Below, in pieces: positions 22,168 through 31,526 of a stretch of 64,000 nucleotides of DNA (position 1 is the first letter of the stretch; each line of letters begins with the position of its first letter). The stretch is from Orobanche coerulescens (taxonomy: Eukaryota; Streptophyta; Magnoliopsida; Lamiales; Orobanchaceae). The stretch lies in the NCBI GenBank assembly GCA_033398695.1, contig CM065815.1:14005501-14069500 (forward strand). Reading direction: 5' to 3'. The position numbers were made by a program, and so were the translations under genes. The notes below the pieces were generated by a model, which was not told the DNA's origin, made no database searches, and saw only the letters and a program-made list of their open reading frames with translations.

Positions 22168-23457
22168 TCACGTCTGAGACGCTGTTTGAGGATTCCAGTA
22201 CTGGTATGGGATTACGACGGAAGATGGACTCCTTGCAGGAGATGGTGCCCCGAAGGAAATTGGATCCTGCACGGGTGTGGAATCCCGTAGAGGAGAAGTA
22301 GCTTTTGGCTCCGAATGGGCAGCCGACGTGCTAACGTCTTGAATGTTGGCAGATGTCTCTACATCCGTCGTAGCCGCCAAAGGCTCGGGATCTACTGTCG
22401 AAGCAGTAGGAGACACCTCTTCCACAGGGGTTGGGCCCTGGGGTTCTTCAGTGGGTTGCGCCACGGACGAGACATCCTCGGAGTGTTTGGCTTTGATTTT
22501 TGAGAGCCTCCGGAGTCTCTTCTTCGACTTCTCATCAGCAGAGTGCTTCTTGCTGTGAGAACGCTTGCGCTTCTTCTTTGAAGATTCCAATTCAGGGACC
22601 TTCACGGTTTCGTCTCTGGGGTTGTCAGAAATAGGCATGTGCCTGGTTCTCGGGTGATTGGCATGCATTGTGCTTTGGTTATAGGCAGAGGGTTTGACGC
22701 CTCCTAAATATATCCGTGAGCTATTTTTCTTGGCATCGGCGGATTGCTGGACTCCGCACCTCGTCAGAATGTAGTTTAGCATTAAACCAAATGATTTCTT
22801 TTGGGTGGCAGGCTTGCACACCTCTTCTTGAAGACGTTTCAAAATGATTTGGCACCAATTGACCTTTTCACAGGTCAAAATAGCTACCATCATTCTGAAC
22901 CTAAGATTCGTGCACATTTCGAACGCACCGGTTCGATTTTCAATGATTCTGGAACAGAAGTCGTGGAGATAAACGAAATGAAGAAGAAAATTTTTCTTGT
23001 GGCACGTGGTTGTCACCATATCAACCACTTTGGACCCGGTAAAAAGTCCATAAAACTTGGTAATCAATTCTTGAGACCCGAATGTCTCAAGCTGGTCCAT
23101 GGTCAGGCCGTCGGCGGGCAGCCTGTAGATTTTCTGAAGTAGGTCGCTATTGATGCAGATTTTCACTCCTTGGACTGTTGCAGTGATGTCAGCAACATGT
23201 CCTCCCTGGGCTAGTGACAGAAAACGAACGGCAGCATTGAGGTAGAATTCCTCAACTAGATGAGCGTCGTATTTGTCAGCGATTTTGCTTCCGAAGCGAT
23301 AAAGTCCTTGTTGTTCAAGACGAGTAATGATATACTCCATCGGTTCGGTGTCGTTGATTTCAGAGATGATACGCTCGATGATGACAGGTTTCGAGAAGAT
23401 CCGGCCATCAATGATGCTGGAAGTTTTCTTGAATGGGGATGAAGATTGAGTAGCCAT
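22168..23457 (-). CDS. SIRE extra ORF after pol (ORF3a, 'env-like' position)
   Basis: The longest uninterrupted non-pol frame in the element. I take ATG 23457 (MATQSSSPFKKTSS, context tccATGGct) because the frame extends upstream only through a TTG. About 429 residues. The N-terminal about 250 residues form a globular region (LVEEFYLNAAVRF, VQGVKICINSDLLQKIYRLP, LHDFCSRIIENR) resembling the 'putative plant transposon protein' domain seen in plant retroelement ORFs. I see no signal peptide or membrane segment there. A basic tract KKKRKRSHSKKH (near residues 310-322) resembles a nuclear localisation signal, followed by a Pro/Ser/Thr/Glu-rich tail. A TATA box lies about 140 bp upstream (23603-23596). 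SIRE elements carry an ORF here often called env-like; envelope function is not supported by what I see. Confidence 0.7.
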   Translation of the reverse strand: MATQSSSPFKKTSSIIDGRIFSKPVIIERIISEINDTEPMEYIITRLEQQGLYRFGSKIADKYDAHLVEEFYLNAAVRFLSLAQGGHVADITATVQGVKICINSDLLQKIYRLPADGLTMDQLETFGSQELITKFYGLFTGSKVVDMVTTTCHKKNFLLHFVYLHDFCSRIIENRTGAFEMCTNLRFRMMVAILTCEKVNWCQIILKRLQEEVCKPATQKKSFGLMLNYILTRCGVQQSADAKKNSSRIYLGGVKPSAYNQSTMHANHPRTRHMPISDNPRDETVKVPELESSKKKRKRSHSKKHSADEKSKKRLRRLSKIKAKHSEDVSSVAQPTEEPQGPTPVEEVSPTASTVDPEPLAATTDVETSANIQDVSTSAAHSEPKATSPLRDSTPVQDPISFGAPSPARSPSSVVIPYQYWNPQTASQT

Positions 23458-23595
23458 GGATGTTTTCTTAAAACGAAGGTAGAAGAAAAGCAAGAGAAAT
23501 TCTCGGTGATTATGCGAGAAAATATGTAGGTTTGTGTGCTTGAGATCTCTTGTAATTGCGAAAGCATAAAGAGTCTCTAATGGCGTAATCTGATC

Positions 23596-23603
23596 CTTTT
23601 ATA
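23596..23603 (-). promoter_or_regulatory. TATA box upstream of SIRE ORF3a
   Basis: The minus strand reads AAGTATAAAAGGATC. The TATAAAAG core is about 140 bp before the ORF3a ATG, leaving room for a start site near 23570 and a leader of roughly 110 bp. Function is inferred. Confidence 0.45.
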
Positions 23604-23980
23604 CTTGGGCGGCGAAATAGGGTTTGCAGTACGAATGGTCGATTTTAAGGGATGGGAACCGGTTTTGAAATCGACGGTCGGGATGGATTTAGTGTAACTG
23701 GTACGCTAATCCATTAAAAGGTTTTAAAATACATCGGGTCCCACTTATGACATAGGTTGATTACCCTAAATGCCTAAAACGGCGGTTTAAAAATAATAAA
23801 CAATTTAAAAACATCGCGGCTTTTGAGATTGATTGTCAGATGTCGTGTAAGGCATTTAATGAACATGACGTTTGACGTAAAACAGGCACGTGGACAAAAT
23901 TTTTTTAAAAGGAAATAATATTATATTATATCTTGAATCGAAATCCCATAGTATGTCTTTGTTCTCCGCGTCGTCTGACG

Positions 23981-24200
23981 TTCCCCCTTAAAAAGGTACT
24001 AATAGGTTTTAAATTCCATACGGCAATATTTGGATTAATCTTTGTATTCATGGGTCCTGAGATTCCCCCTTAATTATTGCACACATCACCGTAGGATTCA
24101 TATGCCTTCGTTCGCTACGATCTTGTATTGATGATTACGAGTGTACATATAATTAATGTTGATATCAGTATTCACGGGTCTTACAAAGATTCCCCCTCAA
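23981..24200 (-). repeat. Repeated polypurine-tract-like sequences between pol and ORF3
   Basis: Three plus-strand TTCCCCCT(T/C)(A/T)A tracts (23981, 24063, 24190), the last two in a similar setting (TTCA(T/C)GGGTCxTxxxxAGATTCCCCCT). On the minus strand these are AGGGGGAA purine runs like the true 3' tract at 19903. Multiple purine tracts after pol are a known SIRE trait. Confidence 0.65.
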
Positions 24201-24249
24201 TTGTTGAGTAAAAGCGAGAAATTTACTTACAGGAGTCCGCCGCAGATTC

Positions 24250-25960
24250 CTAATCTGTTCTTAGCATGTTGAATCTTGCCGTGTCGAGAGGCTTGGTGAA
24301 AATGTCGGCCCTGGATGTGCAGATGAACCTTTTCGTGCGAACATCCTTGTTCTCGACATGATTCTGATGAAATGATGCTTCATGTTGATATGTTTTGTGC
24401 GCGAGTGCAAAAGCGATTGTGCGTGATTGCAATTGCACTCGTGCTATCACACATGATTCGAGTCTCTCTAGCATCGATTCCATAATCGACAGTTGTTCTT
24501 TGCATCAAAGGATCTCGCATACGGTAGCTACAAAGACATAGTACTGATTCGGTAGTGGAAAGAGAATTTGCCAATTGCTTCTTCTTGAACCAAGATACGA
24601 GTCTAGGTCAGAAAGTGACAAGTTCCGCTTGTACTCTTCTATCTAGCTTGCGACCTCCGAGATCCGAGTCAGATATCAACTAAATCGAATCCGCCTTCCT
24701 TAGGATACCACGATCCTGCATCGACTGTTCCTTTAACGTATTTCAGATTCGTTTAGTTGTATTGAAGTGTGATTCCTTAGGTGCAACTTGGTATCTCGCA
24801 CACACTCCAACAAGAAATCGATATCGGGCACGCTGGCGTTAGGTACGGGAGCGAACCAATGAGCTTCCTGTAGAGTGATTGGTCAAACGGCTTTCCGGCT
24901 TCATCAGCACTAATTTGCACGGAAGTGCTCATGGGGGTTGGCGAGGATTTGGAAGTGTTCATTCCAAATTTGTTGAGAAGCTCCTTGCTGTATTTCTCCT
25001 GGTTGATGAATATACCTGTAGGCATCTGCTTTATCTGCAAACCTAGGAAATAACTGAGTTCCCCCATCATACTCATTTCAAATTTGCTTTCATGAGATGT
25101 GAGAACCTTTGACATAGAGCAAGGTTAGTTGAACCAAAAATAATATCATCGACATAGATTTGTACCATTAGAAGGTCATCACCTTCCTGTATCTTGAACA
25201 AGGTTTTGTCGACAGCACCTTTCTCAAATCCGTTGTTGATTAGATACTGGGACAGGGTTTCGTACCAGGCTCTAGGGGCTTGTTTAAGTCCGTACAGCGC
25301 TTTCCTTAGCCTGTAAACTAGATCGATACCGTCTGTGTTGGCAAACCCTGGTGGTTGTTCAACATAGACTTCTTCTGTAAGCTCTCCATTCAGGAAAGCA
25401 CTCTTGACGTCCATTTGGTATACGATAAAACTCTTATGGGCGGCAAAGGCTAAAAATATCCTGATGGCTTCTAGTCTCGCTACAGGGGCGAAGGTTTCAT
25501 CATAGTCGATTCCTTCTTCCGACAATAGCCTTGTGCTACTAGTCCGGATTTGTTCCTTATGATAAGTCCATTTCCATCCTTTTTGTTTGAAATACCCATT
25601 TGGTTCCTATAACCGATTGGTGTGTCGGTCTGGTACAAGATACCATACATTGTTTCTTTCGAAACCGTTAAGCTCTTCTTCCATAGATGTTATCCAATGA
25701 GAGTTGTTAAGAGCGTCTATGGTCGAAACAGTTCGATTGGGCTAAGAATACAACGATAGTGCACATATTGAGTCTCCTAAGTTCGGATTGAGATTTCCAT
25801 TCAGAAGCGTGAGACTTGACATTAGATTCTTCTTGTGCACAAAGTACATTTCCTTGTGTACTCTGTATTCTCCTACGAGTAGAAACACACTGCATTAATG
25901 TTTCCAATGATCGGCTCTTGCGGGTGATCTCTCAACCATCTTCGGTCGGGTTCTAGTTCG
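24250..25960 (-). pseudogene. pol: SIRE reverse transcriptase and RNase H, frameshifted
   Basis: RT begins in degenerate frames (FKQKGWKW..) and is clear from [20 protein letters not shown] (about 25520), then [39 protein letters not shown] and the catalytic [11 protein letters not shown] (about 25150-25120). ELSYFLGLQI and GSLPYLT follow after a frameshift. RNase H residues are in broken frames near 24570-24380, and the polyprotein ends with ADIFTKPLDTARFNMLR (about 24310-24255), a typical SIRE terminus. Several small indels separate these pieces; some may be assembly errors. Confidence 0.88.
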
Positions 25961-26033
25961 GGATCCGTCTTGTATCGAAAGTTTACGTAGTGCGGCTTGA
26001 CTTGAATAGCGTCGGCTTCATCCACATCGATTC

Positions 26034-27430
26034 TTACGGTGCGGGTTTGATTTCTAAATCAACTACAGGTTCTATCGGTGTAGGTGGATCCAAGATAGAT
26101 AGATGGTGAATGTCCTGAGTGATATCATCTACTCCTGTAGGGTCATGGTGTGGTTCGTCGAACACTACATGAACTGATTCCTCGATCGTCAGCCTCCTTT
26201 TATTAAAGATTCTCAAAGCTTTCTTTGTGGAGGAGTATCCTACGAATATTCCTTCATCTGATTTTTCATCAAATGTTCTAAGTTGGTCCTTCCCATTGTT
26301 CAATACGTAACACCTGAATCCAAAAATGTGAAAATACGAAACTAATGGAGTTTTGTTATTCCATACCTCGTAAGCTGTTTTGTTGTGGTGCTTGTTGACG
26401 ATACAGCGGTTTTGAGTGTAGCACGCTGTATTGGTTGCTTCACCCCAGAAACGCTGTGGCAATTTGCTTGCGGCAATCATTGTCCTTGTTGCTTCTTTCA
26501 ACATCCTATTCTTTCGCTCGGCAACACCATTTTGTTGAGGTGTACGGGCAGCTGAGTACTCGTGCTGTATGCCATTCTCCGAACAGTATTGCTCTATAAA
26601 GCGGTTAGTAAATTCAGTACCTCTGTCGGAACGAATGCACACGATACTCGATGCTTTTTCATTCTGCAACTTTCTCAGGAGCTCGGGCATCCTTGATGTT
26701 GTTTCCTTCTTCTTGCTAAGAAAGATCGTCCAAGCATACCTGGAATAATCATCAACAACAACCATGCAATATTTCTTACCTCCCAAACTTACTGGGTCTA
26801 CAGGACCGTAGAGATCCATGTGTAGCATTTCCAACACTCTTTGGGTTGAAAGGTAGGATTTGCTCTTCAGGGTTGACTTGATTTGCTTGCCTTTCTGGCA
26901 TGGACCGCAGACGCTGTCCTTCTTGAATGACACATCTGGCAAACCTCTAACCATACCCTGTCTTGAAAGCTTGTTGATCGTCTTGAAGTTGACGTGAGAC
27001 ATCCTCTTGTGCCATAGCCAGCTAAGATCTGCAGTGCCTTTGGCAACAAAACATGGAATTGAGGAGCTCATAGGCTTCCAGTCAGCAATGTACATATTAC
27101 CTGATATGCTTCCTATAAGCACAACTTCCTTGGTTTGGGTGTTCTTGACTCTACAACGATCTATATAGAACTTCACCGAGAACTTTTTATCACAGAACTG
27201 GATAATACTAAGTAGATTATACTGTAAGCCTTCAACATATGCTACATCGGTGACCTTGAATTTTCCGACAAGTAGGTTTCCTTTCCCTCTTGTTCTTCCT
27301 TTAGACTTATCACCGAAGCGAACTTTTGGACCGAGACCTTCTACAAAATCAGATAGCTTGCTCCTATCTCCAGTCATGTGACGAGAGCATCCACTATCGA
27401 AGTACCAGGTATCCTCCTCTAGAATGTCCT
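26034..27430 (-). CDS. pol: SIRE protease and integrase segment of pol
   Basis: One long frame. The copia protease motif is WYFDSGCSRHMTG (about 27400-27365). GAG-pre-integrase and the HHCC zinc finger (LWHKRMSHVNF ... CGPCQKGKQ) lie around 27020-26870. The integrase core has catalytic Asp in MLHMDLYGPV, Asp in IRSDRGTEF and Glu in QNGVAERKNR. The C-terminal extension carries the KSDEGIFVGYS box. The frame does not start with ATG here; it continues gag-pol after a frameshift near 27440. All three integrase acidic residues are present, so this part may still fold. The enzyme would insert cDNA in the nucleus. Confidence 0.9.
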
Positions 27431-27442
27431 GTATCAAAGAAA

Positions 27443-28960
27443 TTAGGTAGATTTAGGTCCCCTTTGATTTTTGGGTCCATATATGTTAGTTCCTTTAGGT
27501 ACCCAGATTTTCCTGACAGCAATTGGTTTACAGTAGGATGTACTCGGTACAGTATTGCGGTATCTACGGGGGGCATATCCGTAGTTGTTATAATCACGAT
27601 AATTATTATGCATGTAAAATTCAGGATTATTATTATTATTCCAGTACGAGTGCCGTCTAGGAGGTGGAGCCATTTTCTTAGGCCTAACGGCTTGTCTTCT
27701 GGGTCTCCAGTTGGATTCCCAATGCTGTTGTTGATACTGAACTGGAATCTGCTGTCTTGAGGGATAACGGGGCTCCTGTATCCAATACCTAGGCGCACTG
27801 TACTGAGTGTACTGTTGTGCGGGCCTTTGGTGGTTGGATACCGTCTTCTTTCTGAATGACTGTCGGCTTTGATGATATGCTTGTGGAGCATGCTTTAGAT
27901 TACGCCTTCTGAGTGGTTGTTGGTTCCACTGTCTCGAATAGTAGAGTTGAGGGGGCGGAATTGCAGCTTTCGGTTTTCTCGGTACAGCAGGTTCCTTTAT
28001 GGGACTAGGAGTATCTTCTGATTCAGGAATGTGTTCCACACTCTTGACGAACACAGTACTAGTTTTTCCTTTATTCGAACATGATCTGTATCCTAAGCCA
28101 CTTTTATCATGAGCATGTTGCCCAGTGCTTAGGATTTCTTCCATTCTTTTGGACGATTTTTCAAAAGACTTCAGAATGGTCTCAAGTTCAGTTTCTCGCT
28201 TCTCGAGAGTTGTAATTTTGGTTTGTAGTAGAACCAAATCATTTGTCTTGCTCTCATTATGGGTTTTAACCTCATTTAGTTCATGAGCAAGTTGATGATT
28301 GCTCTCCATGAGTTTTTCAAAATCGATCTTGCTGGTTTCACAGTCAAGAGACATATTTTCATAGTTTATTTTCAGCAAGTCATTTTTATCTTTCAGCTCT
28401 AGATTTGTTAGTTGAAGCTGTATATTCTCAGTTTTTAAAGTCTCATGGGCCTTTTGAATGTTTTTGAATTCATTCATCATATTTTCGAAAGTATGAGATG
28501 CATTAGGTGGAATAACTGAGGTTGAGCTTACCTCATCGTCATTTGTCTTCACCTTACGGAACATCTTTGGCCATAAAGCACATGTATGCTTTATCATTGA
28601 ACTCATCGTCGGATGAATCACTTTCGATGACCACTGAAGACATTCTGATTTGGATGGTGTGGGGAGGCTTCGATTCTCCAATCGGGGCCTTGAGCTTGTC
28701 TTTCAAGCACGTCTTCTTTCATCTCTCTCTTCTTTGCTCGGCCTCGGGCAATCTTTGGACTTTGGGATGAGGACATTTGTTTTCATAATGGCACGGTTTC
28801 CTGTGATTATAGCACGAGTTAGCATCGCGGATGATGTTTGGTACTTACCTTGTTGTGAGGTTTGGGCTGTAGGAGTCTTTCAGATTGTTTAATGAACCTT
28901 TTGAACTTATGCATTAGAAGCGCCATTTCATCTTGTGACGGGATGTAAATCGTCCTTTGT
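27443..28960 (-). pseudogene. gag: SIRE gag C-terminal half (coiled coil, Gln/Arg/Tyr-rich)
   Basis: A degenerate zinc knuckle lies near 28780 (CYNHRKPCHYENKC; the second Cys is His). Then a long coiled coil follows (about 28500-28150, NMMNEFKNIQKAHETLK through LLQTKITTLEKRETELE) and a basic Gln/Arg/Tyr/Asn-rich tail ending in IWVPKGTNIYGP. This is the extended gag C-terminus typical of SIRE. Frameshifts near 28960, 28760-28680 and 27440 split it from the N-terminal half and from protease. Confidence 0.82.
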
Positions 28961-29724
28961 CAGCGTTCTTGTGGCCAGGGCTTCGGCGAGCTAGGCATCT
29001 TTGTGTCGACGGTTCGATACAGCGGCGAGAGCTGTGACCTTTGAAGGAGATTCTTCAGCTTTCTCTCTTCTGTCAATGTCATACTCAAAAGCTTTAAGGT
29101 CAGAGAAGAGATCAAAAGTGGATATTTCATTAAGATTACATGATACACGCATAGTTGTGGTCTTAATGTCCCATCGAGCCGAGAGATCTGAAAATTTTTA
29201 AGTTCTTATCCTTTTGGGTGTAAATCTTGCCCAACGCTTCAAGTTCACCAACAATACCAGTAAATCTGAGGTCAAGTTCCTCAAGTGTCTCTGTTGGTTT
29301 CATTTCAAAAGATTCAAATTGCTGAGTAAGTTTTGAAATCTTGTTTTCTTTTGAGAGCTCAGTTCCCTCACAAATTAACTTGAGTTTATCCCAGATTTCT
29401 TTGGGTGTTTTGCGGCTCTTTACCTTTGAGTACGTGACTTTGTCATGAGTGACTATTAACGCGTTCTTAGCCACGTTGTCGAGATTGGCTCGCTTCCTTT
29501 CATCGGTTGTCCATTGCTCGCGTTCCTTCTCGAGCATTTCGGCATGGGCTTGGCCCTCAATCCTTGCGGCCGGATTGACCTTCATGATCTTGATCGGACC
29601 ATCCTGTATAACAAAGATCATCTCTTCGTGCATTCTTTGCAAGATGAGCTTCCATTCTAATTCTCCGATCGTCAAATTCATTAATAGAGAACATAGGGAC
29701 TTTGTTAATCATAGAAGTATCCAT
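28961..29724 (-). pseudogene. gag: SIRE gag N-terminal half
   Basis: Start ATG 29724 (MDTSMINKVPMF), about 95 bp after the PBS. A frameshift near 29645 separates it from the main frame, which carries the copia gag core (HEEMIFVIQDGP, NALIVTHDKVTY, PKEIWDKLKLICEGT, LTQQFESFEMKPTETLEEL). A second frameshift occurs near 29170. This is the capsid-forming part of the element. Confidence 0.82.
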
Positions 29725-29818
29725 CGATAATATAGGAATGAAAGAGACTATTTTGAAAATAAGTGATTTGAATCGATTCGGTGAAAAGAAATACGACTGA
29801 TTCTTTTTAGAATCAACC

Positions 29819-29830
29819 GCTCCGATACCA
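29819..29830 (-). other. SIRE primer-binding site
   Basis: The minus strand reads TGGTATCGGAGC, 2 bp from the end of the 5' LTR at 29833, consistent with priming by an initiator Met-type tRNA. Confidence 0.8.
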
Positions 29831-29832
29831 CT

Positions 29833-30956
29833 TGTTGGCCACTTAAGTATCTTGGATACGGTTTGGGAAATCGTTTAAACAACAAAGCGTATGGAATCTA
29901 AATCGAGTGCGTAGCGGAAGTCTTGGATACGATTAGTTGCCGTGGATACAAGAACGGCGTATTAGGTGTATACTTAATATATCACGGTTATTTCAAAGCA
30001 GTAAAAGCGAAGGTAAATGATACGATAATTTAAGTGGTTCGAGGTAAACCCCTCTACGTCACTGGTCCTCCACCAGAGTAAAAAGTTTATTATATAATTC
30101 TGCGTACACAACTACGTAATTATAAACAAACCTATCCTTGTATCGTTCACACATGATACAAAGAATGTCGCTTTCAACCGTTCACAGATTGGTTAAAGCT
30201 TCCTTCTTGACTAGCTTCTTCACACACGGTTCCAAAGCTTCGTCCTTATTCGTCCCACAGTCGAATAACTTGTTGAGTTCACACGAGCTCGATTTTTACA
30301 GAGGTAAAAGGTTAGGTAACCAGGTAAGAACGTGACTTTGAATATCAAGATCGATGATAGTTGTTCTTGATGTTTGAGCAACTTGTATATCTCTTTCGTT
30401 TTAACTTGCGATATGCTTTGGAGATATGTTTGCTCAGATGATAACTTGATAGCTTTGAGAGTTACTTTTATTCGTAATTCGTGACTGATCTTCAATGTCT
30501 TCAAGGATATATATAGCCTCTGAAGAAAGTATCCGTTGAGATGTCCATTTGAATAAGATTTCCTTCAACGGGAATATGACATGATCCGGATTTCGGGATT
30601 ACGAAGATCGAAGGCGTGGTATTTAAATACTTTATCCTTGAGTATTTAAATACTTCTTTGTTCAACTGGACTTGACTTGTGTTCTTTCTTGTCCTTTTGT
30701 GAACTGTATGGAAGATGATTGTATTTAGGGCATCGAGACAGTTTCCATACTTGATCTTTTACAAGTCTTCTTGTCTTGTGAGCTTCACTTATCTTGATTC
30801 GAGGTGGTCTTGATACATGATAAATCCTTAAGCCTCGTCTGATTTCCTTTACTGTATTTGGCATATATGTCAAAACCTTCTAAATAACAAATAACACTCG
30901 ATGCAGGGATCGGGTATCCCGGCTGATTCGATACAGGGTGTTTGTTTTTCCTAACA
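29833..30956 (-). repeat. SIRE 5' LTR (right copy, 1124 bp)
   Basis: TGTTGGCC at 29833 to CCTAACA at 30956. The TATA box on the minus strand lies at about 30517-30506. It is 31 bp shorter than the left LTR, mostly through 1-3 bp losses at CAG/CTG triplets rather than ordinary substitutions. Confidence 0.93.
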
Positions 30957-30961
30957 CAGAA

Positions 30962-31526
30962 CCCACCAGGCTAAAAACCGTTTACAAAACCATTTCAAAA
31001 TACACCAAAAGGCCGATGACGGTAGTATTTCCCAAAACTCACAAAATCATTTATCAAACCTTCATAAAACATTCAAGGCCAAAAAGCCAAAACTCGATTT
31101 AGAGAATCGGTTTTACGAAATAAAACTCAGTTTACAAAATACTGAAAGTCATTTTGAAAGAACTCACGCAGCGGATAAAATACAGTTCGAAAATACATTA
31201 GCAGCGACACCGCTTCTCATATAAATAAAATATGAGAGTCGAATACCCACATATCACGAAATCAAAATCCACAAAAAGATTCCATCACTCAACAACTAAT
31301 CATACAAGTAGCTCATGTCACACGAGGCACAACACAAAGAAGGGCGACTTACATCCACATGTCGCATGAAGATGATGATCGCCCCACGATACTAATCACG
31401 ACCAACAAACTCAGACGACGCGTCGCGACACGACTCAGTCAGATAAAATCCGACAAGACAAAACTCAACAAACACAACTTGACCCGACAGCCTAGGTTTC
31501 CACAACCAAAGCTCCGATACCATTTA
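30962..31526 (-). mobile_element. A-like LTR fragment and 5' end of element B internal region
   Basis: 30962-31203 continues the A-like LTR fragment interrupted by SIRE (CCCACCAGGCTAAAAACC, GGCCGATGACGGTAGTATTT, CACGCAGCGGATAAAATACAG, closely matching 12765-13075). 31204-31526 is B leader, ending in the primer-binding site at 31511-31522 (minus TGGTATCGGAGC), 4 bp from the B 5' LTR. No coding sequence. Confidence 0.6.

Larger units (their letters stand above)
18748..30956 (-). mobile_element. SIRE-type Ty1/copia retrotransposon, TSD CAGAA
   Basis: A complete minus-oriented element of 12.2 kb: 5' LTR 29833-30956, PBS, gag, protease-integrase, RT-RNase H, a long 3' region with extra ORFs, purine tract and 3' LTR 18748-19902. 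CAGAA flanks both sides (18743-18747, 30957-30961). Large size, gag with a coiled coil, an additional ORF after pol and repeated purine tracts are the hallmarks of the SIRE/Maximus lineage. Frameshifts break gag and RT, so this copy is not autonomous. Confidence 0.93.

Noticed and set aside
22168..23457. Calling the SIRE extra ORF an envelope gene
   Set aside because: No signal peptide, transmembrane segment or fusion-like peptide seen in the preserved part; only its position matches the env-like label.
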